DNA from: Cycas panzhihuaensis
Taxonomy: Eukaryota > Cycadophyta
Direction: 5' to 3'
Length of the DNA stretch: 64,000 bases
Assembly: GCA_023213395.1 (NCBI GenBank)
Contig: CM041465.1
Coordinates: forward strand, 113,777,741 to 113,841,740
Each line of letters opens with the position of its first letter. Within the stretch, counting starts at the first letter, position 1. The notes below the pieces were generated by a model. It saw nothing but the letters and a program-made list of their open reading frames with translations, ran no database searches and was not told where the DNA came from. Shown here piece after piece: positions 11,300 through 23,602 of this stretch. Position numbers and translations under genes: made by a program.

Positions 11300-11800
11300 A
11301 ATAATCAATTTTGATTTGGCCCATATGAGCATGCCATAGTGTCGCTTAGGACAACTTTTGAGGAGCCAGGGTTTTTGTAAAAGCATAGTCATCATCAACA
11401 TAGTTAGCTTTAGAGGATAGTGAGCCAGTTAGTCAAAAAAGCTTTCCATCAAGAATTTTAGCCATAACCACAACATTTGAAGGAGGGTGAATGACACAAA
11501 GAGTTTGATTATTTGTAGTTACACTCAGATCAAATCCATGAGAGATAAGTGTAGATAGGGAGACTAGGTTATAGTCTATAATAGGAATATAGAAAACATC
11601 AACAAGGGTAAAATCTAGAAGGCCTAGGAGTTTTAGGTAAATAGTTCCAAGTCCTTCGACTGGCTGAGGAGATTTGTCAGCTATGTGTACAACAGCACAA
11701 ACTTTAGAGTCAAAATCCTGAAAGAACTAGCGATGACAAGTCATATGTTGTGTTGCTCCAGTATCCATGATCTAAGATGAAGTATATAAGGTGGTACTAT
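11300..11800 (-). pseudogene. Copy B aspartic protease and pre-integrase domain
   Basis: The protease active site reads IMDTGATQHMTCH at about 11735-11770 on minus, so the D-T-G-A triad is intact, unlike C (NTGS). The Trp before it is a stop (TAG). The stretch down to about 11300 is the GAG-pre-integrase region that A has lost to a deletion. Confidence 0.82.
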
Positions 11801-11959
11801 TTGCAACTCTAAGTGGTGAAGACAAAAGTGAATAAGCATAGCCACAATGAGCCTCAATATACTTAGTAGATCTATCAATAACATTTGATGAAGTAGTCCC
11901 AATTCTTTGAAGGTATGCATAAGTAAATTGCATTCCACCAAAAACATCTTCAAAAGAAG

Positions 11960-12951
11960 CATTATCAACATTATGTGCAGCATGACACTGTTGATAACTT
12001 GGTAGTTTGTTGGTGGTAGTTTTGTAAGTTTTGACATAATGTCCTTTTCTATTACACCTTTAGCACATAATTATTTGATTTCCAGTCCCATAAGAAGTAT
12101 TGAGTTGGTTATATTATCTCTAATTACTAGATCTAGGTCTAAGTTTATTATTTTGGCCTTGGCCTTCAAACTATTTTTGTTAGAGTTGAGGACCCTATTG
12201 ACCAAGAGGATATTATCCTTGTTGTCTACCTCTACCTCTTCCATGGGAATTACCACCTCTGTGAGAGTATTGACCTTGTCTTTTTGTATAAGAAATATCT
12301 TCTTCCACTTCAGAAACATCATTAATTAGATTAGATATAGTGGAAAAGTTGGCACTAAATGTCTTATCAAATTTAAAGAACTTATTGATAAGATCCTCAA
12401 AGTTTAAGGTTTTTAAGGTGCCACTAGATTGAAGACTTCCCAATAGATTTTTGTAATATAGGATATGAAGATATGACTAAATTAAGAAAGTCCATGTAAT
12501 GCATTACGTTTTAAAATCTTTATCAATGGCTTACTTAATTAGATGAAGGGGATTAATTGTCTCACTTACGTGTTATTTCTATATTTTCAATTGAGTTTGA
12601 TTTAGCGTCAAAGTTCTTCTTAAGAAATTTAAGAACTTTCCATGTTGTATCATGTAAAACTTCATTAATGAGATTATGCAGGGAATAATCAATGATTAGA
12701 AGTATCCCTACACAAATTTTATCATCATCAAGTTTCCATTGGCATTTAGCTGTAGCTTCAATGGGAGCAGTTGAAGCACCTCCTCTAGAAGTAATTATAG
12801 TAGTTGTAGCTGTAATAAATAGTGTAGGTTACAAGTGATCTCTCTAAAGACCTTCATATTTTGTAGCATTTCTGACACTAGTGATCCACGTGTCCCAATT
12901 TTCTTTCCCTTTAAGAATGCAATTCATATTTTACTTGAACTATGAAGATAT
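11960..12951 (-). pseudogene. Copy B gag
   Basis: Gag relic. The zinc knuckle at about 12020-12070 reads C-stop-R-C-N-R-K-G-H-Y-V-K-T-Y, i.e. CX2CX4HX4C with the last Cys changed to Tyr. A readable gag segment lies at 12443-12213 (GSLQSSGTLKTLNFEDLINKF), ending in a Gly/Arg/His-rich tail. The start codon equivalent to A 3168 and C 30637 is ATA at 12951, so initiation is lost. Confidence 0.82.
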
Positions 12952-14979
12952 GATATTTTGGGAAGTGAAGAAATAAATAAGGGACTATAAAAGTAATGGC
13001 AATAAATGATCAATCACTATTTATAAATAGGAGATGTACTAAAGCAATATAGTAGAAGGAAGAAGAAGTGAGAATGGTTTCCCAAAGATGAAGAGAGCAA
13101 CTTAGAGAAAAGTCACTAACACTTATGACAAATATTAACCTAACGTTGTAGGAATATAAGAATCACTACGATGAAAATTAGCCACTAATATTTGTGGCAA
13201 ATATTAACCTGACATAATAGAAATATGATAAGTATTATAATTATAATTACTCTATGGATCACTTTTTATAAATAAATAAGTGATCAATATATAAGATTGT
13301 AGGCCAATGTAGAAGTTAACATCATTGCATGTACATAATTTGAAACTCAAATATAGGATGCATAATCAACCCAATAACCTCTAACTTATGTCCAACATGT
13401 AGTTGAGATTGTTAAAGGGATGCATAGGCTTCTAGTAGAATTAGGTTAGCCTTCATCCATGATACTTGCAATTATACTTAGTGATGAAATCCAAAACATA
13501 ATAGAGCCTAGGTACTCCTAATCCTCACCCAATTCACCAATAAGCATCTATATACCTCCTCTAAAGAGTAGTATATGCATTCCCATGGCTTGGATGGATA
13601 TTAGATTGGGTATATTTTAATCTTATATTAAAGTTTTATTTTTCCCAATTGGTTATCAAGATGATCCCTAATTAAGGCATGATGGTTTAGCTAACCAAAC
13701 CTCACTAATATTCTAGTTCAGTCAAGTCCCAACTTGAAACCCACACCTTCTTTATGGCATGACATTATGCCAACTAAGGTATCTCAACCTTAGCAAGTAT
13801 GTGAAGAGGTACAAGATGGTAGAAAATAATGTACGTAATATGTTCCTTTTAGGGAGAGTGAAAAGATTATCGAATTTGCATCAAACGTATATATAATTGA
13901 AAATAAAATACTTGCTTGGAGTGCTTTTAGAGTCCTTGCTTATAGTACTTACTTAGAGTGTCTTTAGAATACTTTATTGAAGTGATTTTAAAGTGCTAAA
14001 ATATAATACTAATAAGTGAATAACAACACTAGACATTGCTCCAATCTAGGTGTTTTTTTACTCACTTTTACAATGGGATTTTAAGCCTTATAAAAAGAAG
14101 GAAGAAAATTTCTTCACTTTTTTTTTTTTTTAAATACAAAAAAAAAGTAGTCTTTACTAAAACAGGAATAACTTTCTCCTACGATAACAAAATTTAGTGC
14201 CAATTTTTGTGCTATAAACTTCATCTTCAAGAAGTGGAATCAAGTCTAAATGAGTTCAAAAGAATTTTTAGCAATCCTACAAATTTAACAGAATATATTT
14301 TTCTAGAATTCTTACTAAAAATAATTCCTATTCGCTAAAATAATAATAATTTTCTCATACAAAAATGAAATTGGGTGCCAATTTTTATGCTAGAAACTAG
14401 ACTCAGAGCTTCATCTTTAGTAATTGGAATTAGGTCAATTAGAGCTATGTAGAATATTTTATAGACCTGTGAAGTTTAGTAAGCAAATTTTATTTCTATA
14501 GAAATTTTAGCTCGCTAATATCTCATCAACACATGATACCATATGAAATTTTTATCATCTTTATTACTAGGATCCCAATATGGGCAAGGTAAGAGAATAT
14601 AATGATGGATATTTTAAATGGCTCTATTTTTTTTTTTAAAGTAGCTAGAACCTCCCCTTATAATCATTTTTCTAAAAGTTAGAAAAGTTTTGGTAGTATT
14701 TCCCCTTGTTAAATGGATTAAAAGAGGGGAAAGAAAAGAAGAATGAGATAGCATAAATGGACACTAAAGGATTGAAATCATTGGGCCTTATAACTCCTTA
14801 TATTGTTCTTATAAATCTATAAAAGAGAAAAGGAAAGCAAACAATACTAAATATGCTATGATAAGAACTTGAAAATATTTCTAAATCCACTTTCACAATC
14901 TCCTTCACCATATGCATTATGGGGGAGAAGGAAGTAATGTCTCCAATATAAGTGTAAGTGAGGAATATGAATGAAGCAA
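12952..14979 (-). other. Copy B leader between PBS and gag
   Basis: About 2.0 kb without a convincing gene. The block at 13370-13870 is shared with A and C. AT-rich homopolymer runs occur near 14120-14150 and 14628-14640. A 64-codon minus-strand open stretch (14992-14798) overlaps the primer-binding site; it has no match to C and is probably chance. Confidence 0.6.
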
Positions 14980-14991
14980 GCTCTGATACCA
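14980..14991 (-). promoter_or_regulatory. Copy B primer-binding site, tRNA-iMet
   Basis: GCTCTGATACCA on plus (TGGTATCAGAGC on minus), two bases inside the 5' LTR. It is a perfect complement to the 3' end of plant initiator methionine tRNA, the usual copia primer. It fixes the element's orientation as minus. Confidence 0.93.
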
Positions 14992-14993
14992 CA

Positions 14994-15292
14994 TGAAAAG
15001 AGTGGATTTATCTTCCATCTCTATGCACTAAACACAAAGGTAATCATGGAAGCAAGAGAGACTTGAGAGAAAGACAATAACTCTCATAAAATGGCAAGGT
15101 AAGAATGAGCCTCCTCCATTAAGCTTTTACTTTTATATTGGGAGAGGGAGCATTAGAGTTAGGTAAAATAAAATTATACAAAAACATATATGAAAATACA
15201 TTTCACTTAACTAAACTAATTTAAAGTTTACTTAAGACCCTTTTTAGAAATAATCAACTAATATAATAACCTTGTGGCATTAACCTATTTCA
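14994..15292 (-). repeat. Copy B right (5') LTR
   Basis: 299 bp, beginning TGAAAAG and ending CTATTTCA on plus, so the ends form a TGAAA/TTTCA inverted repeat as in C. The sequence outside (AAAAC) cannot be compared with a left target duplication because the left LTR is truncated. Confidence 0.9.
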
Positions 15293-15716
15293 AAAACAAC
15301 TAGATTTCTTATATAAGCAATATATGTAGGAAAGCATATGATATAAGTGAGGGAAAAATAGGGTTAAATTATTATAAGTGAAGGGTCACTAGAAAGAAGA
15401 AATTTTGTGAGCTTTCTAGAGTATTATATTTTGTTTTCGAATTTATATTTTAGTAAAAATAAGTTTTCCAACAAAAGAGGACATTTCTATCTTTGAAACA
15501 AGTGGTGAAAGTCATAAAATATGTAATAGATGAGGACATATAAGTTAGAAATTTCAAGAATTTTCTTCCCTCCTATGGTGATATAAAAGGAAATGAGTAA
15601 AATTTTATATATTATTTCTCTCCCTACTGGTAAGAATTACACATGAAAAGCATGTGCTTGATTACATATTAACTCGATACTTTCAAGATAAGACATGGAA
15701 GTCTCAAAATTGATAT
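15293..15716. other. Unassigned AT-rich spacer
   Basis: About 420 bp between copy B and element E with no open frame or recognisable motif. It could be the rest of copia D's 3' LTR, since B lies between it and the end of D pol, but I cannot show a repeat partner. Confidence 0.5.
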
Positions 15717-16083
15717 TGTGTGTGGTAGTTAAGTTGAAACTCTTTTATTTATATTTGTAATAGTTGCAACTAACTTGGAATCATAGTGAATATAAATACC
15801 ACAATGTAAAGAATATATATAGAGAGAGAATTTTTTGGAAAGAGTTATAGTACTCTAGTCATCATTGCACAGAATGAGGTTAGCCACAATTCCATATATG
15901 CTTTAAAGGTCCACTTTATGTGTTCTATTCTAGGTCAGCTCTAATTGTGAGAGAACCAGAGTGACCCATCATAATGCAATGATGATGGTTTTTGTGCTTC
16001 CATATATATACATTGTACTTGGTGAATGATTGAAATCAGTTGATTTCCTGTGCTTGTTTCCTTATGAGAGTTTGGTTATGACA
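15717..16083 (+). repeat. Element E left (5') LTR
   Basis: 367 bp from TGTGTGTGGTAG to GGTTATGACA. It aligns along its whole length with 33623-33988. It contains TATATATA and GAGAGAGA runs near 15813-15828 that the right copy has partly lost. Confidence 0.88.
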
Positions 16084-16088
16084 CACAT

Positions 16089-16101
16089 TGGTTTTGTTGC
16101 C
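16089..16101 (+). promoter_or_regulatory. Element E primer-binding site, decayed
   Basis: TGGTTTTGTTGCC, five bases inside the LTR. It resembles the tRNA-Asp complement TGGCGCCGTTGCC used by many plant gypsy elements, with C-to-T and G-to-A-type changes in the GC-rich part. Assignment to tRNA-Asp is inference. Confidence 0.6.
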
Positions 16102-16599
16102 AAATCAAACTAAGAGAATAGGTGAGATCAACTAAAATCTTTCATTGGTCCTCTTTTATGACACCTAGAGTAGAAGCCAAAACACATCGTAATCGAGAGG
16201 AGTGTTAGCAGAAAGAAAGAATATAAGCAAGAGTACACAAACCTAGATTTGTAATTACACCAAAGAAGCAGGTGAAGAGGCAACCATCTGCACATCCAAT
16301 AAAAAAGGGAAATCATAAAATAAGGAAAGAGTAAAGGACTAAAGTTTGAGTGTAATAGAGATGTAGGCAAAATAAGAAAGTAATCAAAGGTATACAAAAG
16401 AAGAGGATTTAGTAAAAGAGGCACAAGCATTGAGTGCAGACAAAGATATTCAATAGGATTTCATTGAAGAAAATCTATAAAAAATAGAAGCATCAATACA
16501 AGAAGAGAATTCCATTGAGTTAGGAATATATAATGTGGTAGAATAAGCTTGGAATCATCATTTACTAGAAATCCAAACTCTAAGCTATATAATAAATGC

Positions 16600-17830
16600 C
16601 TTGTTCATGTTGCTAATGGCAACCCCAGGTAGCAATCTAGGAGGCGCAATAGGAGGAGGACAAAGTGGGATATTGTGTGGAGGAAATCTAGTAAATACAA
16701 CTCCATACGTTATGGTACAAAGTCACTCAATGTTTTCGAGCCTCCAATTTGATGACACTACAAATCCTAGTGATCACTTAGCATTATTTAAAAACATGAT
16801 CCATATTAAAAGGATCATGGATCAAGGAGAAATCAAGGCTTATTTTTTTTCAACATTGAAGGGCCTCACAGCAGCATGGTTCTAGTATGTAGTAGGCCAA
16901 TAATTAAATAGGAACTAACTATATGAACAATTTCGTAATCGATTTTAGAAATTGAGGGATCCACTAGCTATCTTGCAATCTTTGGAAAAATTCATTAGTA
17001 TCCAAGGGAGTCTATGAATGATTTTGATAGAAGGATATAAGTTATAATTAATAAGATGTAGGCGTCAACAATAATCAATCCAATGCTGGCAATGAAATAT
17101 TTTGTAAAAGGATTGAGATCTCAATTAAGAGATAAAGTAATGCTGCATCTAATGAATAGTTACGAACAAGTGAGGGAATTAGCACTAAAATTTAAAAATA
17201 AAATGAAATTAGCTTATTCTAAGATGATGATACAACCTCTAGTATATTGTTCTAGTACGTTAACACAACCCACACTATAAATGAGTACTAATCCATAAAT
17301 CAAGGCTTTGAAGAACAAAGTAGAAGCATTGAAGAAACAACCTGTAGTTTTAATTCCAAGTAGCATACAACATATGCAAGAATTAGAAAGCTCTATACAA
17401 AGTTATCCCAATTATAACTAGAAAATTTAATAGAGAATATTTGGTACCCTCCATCATGTAATCAATAAGGATACCTAAAAAATGAGCATGGAGGATCCAT
17501 GAAATGGTGTGAGAATTACCGAAGGAATAATCATAATACATGGGAATATTTTTTCTGACCAAAAAATAATGAAGGCAAGACACATAATGTTTATTTACAA
17601 AAGACAAAGAGGGATATCTAAAGCAATATAAGGGCAATACAAGACCTATTCATTGTTTCTTATGTCAGAGATGGGAATATTTCAGATCAGAATGTCCATT
17701 AGAGAAGAAATGAGAAAAATATATCTGCGAAGACTGTGGAACAACATATCATGAATGGTCTAATTGCCCTAAGAACAATAAGATACAAAATACCAAATTG
17801 GTGGATGTGATTTTAGATCAAGAGAAGTTA
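16600..17830 (+). pseudogene. Element E gag with two zinc knuckles
   Basis: The gag matrix/capsid relic opens at 16601-16885: a Gly-rich start, then FDDTTNPSDHLALFKNMI and KAYFFSTLKGLTAAWF, the gypsy gag signature. It resumes at 17083 (KYFVKGLRSQLRDKV). Two zinc knuckles follow at about 17660-17770. The first has CFLC and a final C but no His; the second, CEDCGTTYHEWSNC, is a perfect CX2CX4HX4C. The stop after AAWF, and those in the next 150 bp, fall where Gln is expected. Confidence 0.87.
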
Positions 17831-18049
17831 TCTTACCTATAGATACAAAGTGGCAAATCAATTAGACCCCCTCCTATTCAAGATAATTTTCCAGATCCAA
17901 TCATAGAGAAGTAACGATTAAAGGAGGTAGTAAAATTACTTTAGGACTCAATGGGAGGAACTCAAGAGGAGAGGCAACAAGGAAGATTTAAAGGCCTTCA
18001 CTACAAAAGGAGGACAACACAATCACCAAAAGGTATGAATTCTTGATAG

Positions 18050-18886
18050 AGGTTATCAACTGTAAAGGATATACTTACTAAATTAGGAGTATTAATTTCT
18101 ATATCAGTTATATTTAAGTGGTGGGAAGTAAGGTATTTCTAGTAATTGGTTTTAGATTAAATTAAGAAACTAGTCCTTAGAACTATAAAAGATATGGGAA
18201 TAGACCCCAGGGTTCTAATGATGATATTTAGAGCCATCTTATGTATAACTATTGTAGATGGGGTCTCAAGGGTAAATGTATTGATCGAATCTTCATGTAT
18301 AGCACTCGAAAGGCCAAATGTAGTTGCTTTGAATTATTTGATTAGAATAGCTAATCAATTACAAGTCAGGCCTATAGAAATGTTGTTGAATGTTCTAGTA
18401 AACATGGCAAAAGTAATTGTATTATTGGATTTTGTAGTGGTTCATATACAGGACCAAAAAAGGACATATCCAACCCTATTAGGAAGACCATGGTTACTAG
18501 CCACAAAAGCAATCTAGGATTGGGGGAAACATACATTTACACTACCAATGGGAGAAAAAATAGGAACCTTCCCTTTATGTTCAAATGGGCTAAAGATAGA
18601 AAAGATCGAAGATGAAGGAAGAATTTCATCTACAACAATAATGTCAGAATCCATAACAAGTTCTTATTCTAAAACAATGTTTCAGACGCAACCAAGACTA
18701 TCAAGTAGTCCCTCATCTTCTTATATGTTAAATTGGTTGTATAATGCTTGGGAAGAAATAGAACTAGTTGTGTGTTACCACATGGAATGTTGCATGGACT
18801 CTTCAGAAGAAAAGAATAAGGAGTCAACCCAGTTAGAAATGGTCCAAGAAAAATCCATCTTTATAACTAAATATAATGATTCTTAG
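18050..18886 (+). pseudogene. Element E retropepsin-like protease region
   Basis: Open at 18194-18517. IVDGVSRVNVLIE sits where a VDxGSxxNVI active site is expected, with the small residue after Gly changed to Val. Downstream VRPIEMLLNVLVNM, LLDFVVV and LLGRPWLLATKAI are typical of the plant gypsy protease C-terminal half. After one stop the frame continues at 18548 as the protease-RT linker, rich in Ser and acidic residues, to 18886. Confidence 0.78.
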
Positions 18887-19319
18887 TAATTATGCAATAA
18901 AATTTTAAAGAATTAAAGGTAGCAACAATTTTTGTACTTGATGTCCTCTTATTTGCAAGCCTAAATTGGGTATGGAGTGCACATGCAAAATTTTAATTTT
19001 TGGTATTAAATAAGTAAAAATCTTCTTTTACAGTTTTATAAAAATGTTTAGAAGAAGGTGGGGCATATTGAAGGAATAAAATAAATCATTCAAAAATAGG
19101 GAATATATTATTTTTAGATAAAAAAAAGAAAATCTGCAAACTAGTCCCACACTGGTACGTAGTATCGATAGCACGATAGCCTATAAATTAGGCCTAGATG
19201 GTAAAACATTGATAGGGAAAAAGTTAAAAACATAGGAAATTAATATTAGAATAGAGAAACAACCACAAATGATTACTTTGGGTGATTATTGGAAGGAAGA
19301 AATGGTGTAACAAGTAACT

Positions 19320-20150
19320 TCACTATTCTTGGAATATAAGGATGTGTTTGCCTAGCCTTATAAAGACCTAAAAGGTATCCCACTAGAGTTGAGTGAACAC
19401 AAAATAGAGTTGATGGAAGGAGAAAAACTAGTAAGGCAAAGGCCATATTGTATGAATCCTAAATATAAAGAATGAGTTAAGGCTAAATTAGATACGTTTT
19501 TAGAGGTAGACTATATTTTTTTAAGTTAAGAATAGTGAATGTGTAAGCCCTATAATGGTAGTCCAAAAAAAAAGGGTAAATTGAGACTTTGTGTTGACTA
19601 CAGAGCTCTAAATAAAGCAACCAAGAAGGATACATTTCTAATCCCTTTTATAGAGGATATTTTAGAAAAGGTAGTAAGATATGAGATGTACTCGTTTACT
19701 AATGGATTTAGCAGATATAATTAGGTCTAAATTACATTAGAGGATTAATTAAAAATAACTTTTATCATAGAGTGGGGTACATATGCATTCCAAGTAATGC
19801 CTTTCAGACTTACAAATGCCCCTGCAACATTTCAAAGAGTCATTCTTAATATTTTTAAACAAATAAGAGGAAAAATAATTGAAAATTTTTTGGATGACTG
19901 GACATTATTCACTTTATTAAAGAATCACCTTAGGTGTTTACGGTCGATGTTGGAAACCTATAAAAAGAATAACCTCTATCTAAATCCTATGAAATGCACT
20001 TTTATAGTGCCATTTGGAACTCTGTTAGGATACATGCTGATGAAAGAAATATTAGTAATAGATCTAAATAAGGTAGTGGTAATTTAAAATTTTTCATTAC
20101 CAAAAATCTAGAGGTAAGTGAAAGCATTTCTAGGGATGATAGGGTACTGC
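19320..20150 (+). pseudogene. Element E reverse transcriptase
   Basis: Gypsy RT. From about 19325: LFLEYKDVFA, then KLRLCVDYRALNKATKKD at 19575-19630, GFSRYN at 19710, MPFRLTNAPATFQRV at 19797 and FLDD at about 19886-19900, so the two catalytic aspartates are intact. LGYMLMKEILV ends the domain at about 20050. TAA and TAG stops break the N-terminal third. Confidence 0.9.
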
Positions 20151-20159
20151 CAAAAATTT

Positions 20160-20690
20160 ATAAAAAACTATGCTCAGATAGTTAGCTTATTGGAAATTCT
20201 ATTGAAAAAGAAGATAGAAAGGTAGTGGCATCTTCAGCAATAATTACCATTTGAATTGCTAAAGAAGAAGATAACCCAAGCACCAATTTCAAGATTTCTA
20301 GATTGGGAAGAACCTTTCCATGTGCATGTAGATGCTTTTCTATTTGCAATTGGGTGTGTGTTAACATATCCATAAGATGACAAAATTGATTTATTGATTT
20401 ATTTTGTAAGTAGAAAATTAACAGATGATGAAAAGAATTATTCAGTGACCAAGCAAGAAGGGTTAATCATGGTATATGATCTTCAGAAGTTTAGGCATTA
20501 TTTGCTAGCTAATCTGTTTATCTTCTTATTGAGCATCATGCACTCCAATATTTAATTAATAATCCTATTATTTAGTGAAGAATCAATAGGTGGCTTATGT
20601 TGTTCTAGGAATTTAATTTTAAGATTATTGTAAAAAAAAGAGCCAAGCATATAGTCCCAGATGTACTATGGAGGCAAGTAAATGGGGAAC
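20160..20690 (+). pseudogene. Element E RNase H
   Basis: RT connection and RNase H relic. PISRFLDWEEPFHVHVDAF carries the first Asp at about 20320. IYFVSRKLTDDEKNYSVTKQEGLIMVY carries the Glu at about 20455. FRHYLLAN follows, then a frameshift near 20510. The wider order agrees with gypsy RNase H. Confidence 0.82.
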
Positions 20691-20839
20691 TAACAATAGG
20701 TATCTAAGATAATTTTCTAGATGTAGAATTATTTTCCATTTAAGTAGGACCTAAATGGTATGAGGACATTGCACAATTTCTATCAAGAGGATAAATACCA
20801 ATTAGGATAGAATACATTGAACAATAAAGCTTCATAAAA

Positions 20840-21990
20840 AAAACTTTTCCTTTCCAACTAATCCAAGGAATGCTGTATAGAATGGGACCTGATCAAATTT
20901 TAAGAAGATGTATAATGGGATATGAAGTAGAATTTGTTATTAGAGAAGCCCATGAAGGAGTCACAACAAAACATCAAGGTGTAGAATCAACAAATAGAAA
21001 ATTCCTATTAGCAGGTCTATGGTGGCCTACAATCTTTGAGGATGTATAAAAATAGGTGCAGAGCTGTGATGTATACCAATAGGTAGGGAAGCCAATAAAA
21101 AATCATTTCATATCTTTGTGTCTTATACTGACTCAAGCCCCATTTGGAAAATGGGAATTGGACCTTATTGGACCGATTAGCCCACCAAATCGACACACAA
21201 ATGCAAGATACAACTTGATCACTACTAATTTTTTAATGAAATGGATAGAAGCTAAAGCAATGAAAACATGTAATGCATAAAGTATGGTCAAGTTTCTATA
21301 TAAAATGATAATCATTCAATTCGATTGTCCATTAGAGATTATCTTAGATTAAGGTAGCATCTTTCTTAATTGAACAATAAAATAATTGATGTAGAAATTT
21401 TTATTTAACATTCTAGGTCTTCTCCATATTACCCATGAGCAAATGGATAGGTAGAAAGTACAAATAAGATTATGATATTGGCATTATCTAAAATTTATAA
21501 TTAGGGATGTACAAATTAGGTAGAGCAACTTCATTCAATCTTATAGGCTGACAGGACAATGGTGAAGTAACCACATAAGAAAACTTTGTTCCAACTAGTC
21601 TATGGCCTTGGAGCTATACTTTCTCTAGAATTTCAAAAGAAAAAGCTTAAGAGTGGCATTAGAATTACAACTGTCAGAGAATGATTCATAGGATTAATGA
21701 TATACCAATTTGATAAAGTTGGATAAAAAATAGACAAGAGCTTAGTGGAAATTGAAAGCATAAAATATAAGAAGAAAGGCATGGCATGGTCAACTTTTTA
21801 AAGTTCCCCAATTTTAGGAAAGAGATCTTGTTTTGCTTTATAACAGTAAATTTTGGATTAAACCCAAAAATTTAAAGCTGAGATGGCTTAGTCCATATAG
21901 GGTAAATCACATCTGGTCAAATGGAGTAGTGTGACTCTAACAACTTAATGGAACACTATTTGAAAAACCAGTTAACAAAAGTTTATTAAA
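20840..21990 (+). pseudogene. Element E integrase
   Basis: Zinc-binding segment at 20920-21085 (REAHEGVTTKHQG, then CDVY where CDVC is expected). The core reads KWELDLIGPI at 21150 and LITTNFLMKWIEA at 21215; the second Asp area at about 21345 is disrupted by a stop. The motif ANG(stop)VESTNK at 21435-21465 keeps the catalytic Glu. RWLSPYRV near 21885 is the C-terminal module. No chromodomain follows; the frame fades out in an A-run at about 22010. Confidence 0.85.
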
Positions 21991-22079
21991 AAGATACATA
22001 ATGAAATTAAAAAAAAAAAAAAGGAGCACAAGAATCAAAGGAATAGAATTCCCTTATGACTTTAATCATGGAAGCAGAT

Positions 22080-23297
22080 AGTTGCAATATAAGATAAAAA
22101 GACATAACTTTAAACTGGGAAGATAGGTTATAACTCTAAGAAAAAAGAAAAGTTACAACTTGGGAAGTAAGGTTATAATTAAGGAGTAAAGTTGCAACAT
22201 AGATATAAAGTTACAACTTAGAAGCAAAGTTATAACTCAGATGTAAAGTTGCAAACCAAAAGCAAAGTTGTAACCTGGATGTAAAGTTGCAACTCAGACA
22301 TAAAGTTATAACTTATAAATAAAGTTGTAACCTAGAAGTAAGGTTACAACTTAGATGCAAAGTTATAACTTGGAAGTAAATTTGTAACCTAAACATAAAG
22401 TTACAACTTAGAAGCAAAGTTATAACCTGGAAGTAAAGTTGTAACTTGGACACAAAGTTGCAACTTGGATGTAAAGTTATAACTCGGAAGCAAAGTTGCA
22501 ACCTAGACACAAAGTCACAATCTAGATACAAAGTTGTAATTCAAAAGCAAAGTTACAGCCTAGATGTAAAGTTGCAACCTAAACACAAAGTTGTAACTTA
22601 GAAGTAAAGTTACAACCTATAAGCAAAGTTATAATATGAATGCAAAGTTGCAATCTAGGTACAAAGTTATAACTTGGAAGTAATGTTGTAACCTAGACGT
22701 AAAATTATAACTTAGACACAAAGTTGCAACTCAAAAGTAAAGTTATAACCTAAAAGCAAAGTCACAACCTAGATATAAAGTCACAACCTAGATGTAAAGT
22801 TGCAACCTAGATGCAAAGTTGCAACCCAAATGCAAAGTCACAACCTAGAAATAAAGTCACAATCTAGACATAAAGTTATAACTTAGAAGCAAACTTGAAA
22901 CCCAAACATAAAGTTATAACTTAGAAGAAAAGATACAACCTGGATGCAAAGTCGCAACTCAGAAGTAAAGTTGTAACCTAAAAGTAAAGTCACAACCCAG
23001 ACATAAAGCTACAACCTAATATAAAGTTTTAACTCAGATACAAAGTTGTAACTTGGGTGCAAAGACATAACTCAAAAACAAAGTCACAACCTAAACATAA
23101 AGTTACAACCCAGATACAAAGTTACAACCTGGATGCAAAGTCATAACCTAGAAACAAAGTTGTAGCCTAGATGCAAAGTTGTAACCTAGATACAGAATTA
23201 TAACTCAGAGGCTAAGTTGCAACTTGAATATAAAATTGAAACCTGAATGCAAACGTCATAATTTATATACAAATTAGCAACTAAGAGGTAAAGTTAC
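22080..23297. repeat. 19-bp minisatellite in element E, main block
   Basis: About 60 diverged tandem copies of a 19-bp unit, consensus close to AAAGTTGCAACCTAGATGC. Each unit has a GTTRYAAC core, palindromic when the centre is GC or AT. The first ~100 bp are irregular. It starts directly behind the integrase and ends at the TRIM-like insertion. Because 19 is not a multiple of three, coding periodicity is not expected. Tandem repeats in the 3' region of Tat/Ogre-type gypsy elements are known. Confidence 0.92.
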
Positions 23298-23602
23298 TGT
23301 TACGATTAGGAATGTAACAAGCATATTAAACCCTAATGGTGAGTAACAAAAAGATGAAGTATATACAAACCCTGGTATCTTTAGACACTACCCTTATTTG
23401 GGAAATTTATAATGCTCACTTCTCACAATGGCTTGAATACAATGCTTTCATGTGTTTATGCTATCATGCTACATTGATGTATTGAAGATTTATGATTTGT
23501 ATTGATGTATTAAAGTTTCTATGTTCTGCCCTATTCTCCTACAGAATATTTTTCTTGCATTTGGTATCAGAGCATAGTTTGTCTACATTCTATTTTCCTA
23601 CA
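23298..23602 (+). mobile_element. 305-bp TRIM-like miniature LTR element
   Basis: Flanked on both sides by GTTAC (23293-23297 and 23603-23607), a perfect 5-bp target duplication inside a minisatellite unit. It begins TGTTACGATTAGG and ends CCTACA. A first LTR of about 246 bp ends CTATTCTCCTACA at 23543. TGGTATCAGAGC, the tRNA-iMet primer site, lies at 23562-23573. The element closes with about 30 bp resembling only the LTR end (CTATTTTCCTACA). No coding capacity. The structure equals LTR plus primer site plus a truncated second LTR. Confidence 0.85.

Larger units (their letters stand above)
7887..15292 (-). mobile_element. Ty1/copia retrotransposon copy B, nearly full length
   Basis: Minus-strand element of the same family as A and C. 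It has a right (5') LTR at 14994-15292, a perfect tRNA-iMet primer-binding site, a 2-kb leader, gag, protease, integrase, RT, RNase H, a 3' UTR and a left (3') LTR that has lost about 120 bp at its outer end. Comparison of the 175 bp shared by both LTRs gives roughly 14 % difference by eye. With the left end missing, no target duplication can be scored. Coding regions are full of stops. Confidence 0.92.

Noticed and set aside
14798-14992. 64-codon minus-strand frame starting inside copy B's PBS
   Set aside because: No equivalent frame in copy C at the aligned position; length is expected by chance.
16128-16430. 100-codon minus-strand frame after element E's left LTR
   Set aside because: Lies antisense in the gypsy leader, rich in Leu/Phe/Ser, no motif.
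22313-22531. Minus-strand 72-codon frame with repetitive LQLYFQVITL-like peptide
   Set aside because: Produced by the minisatellite itself (3 x 19 bp = 19 codons period). Not a gene.
22080-23300. Regularly repeated short units resembling a CRISPR-like array
   Set aside because: Units are contiguous 19-mers without unique spacers, in a plant retrotransposon. It is a minisatellite.
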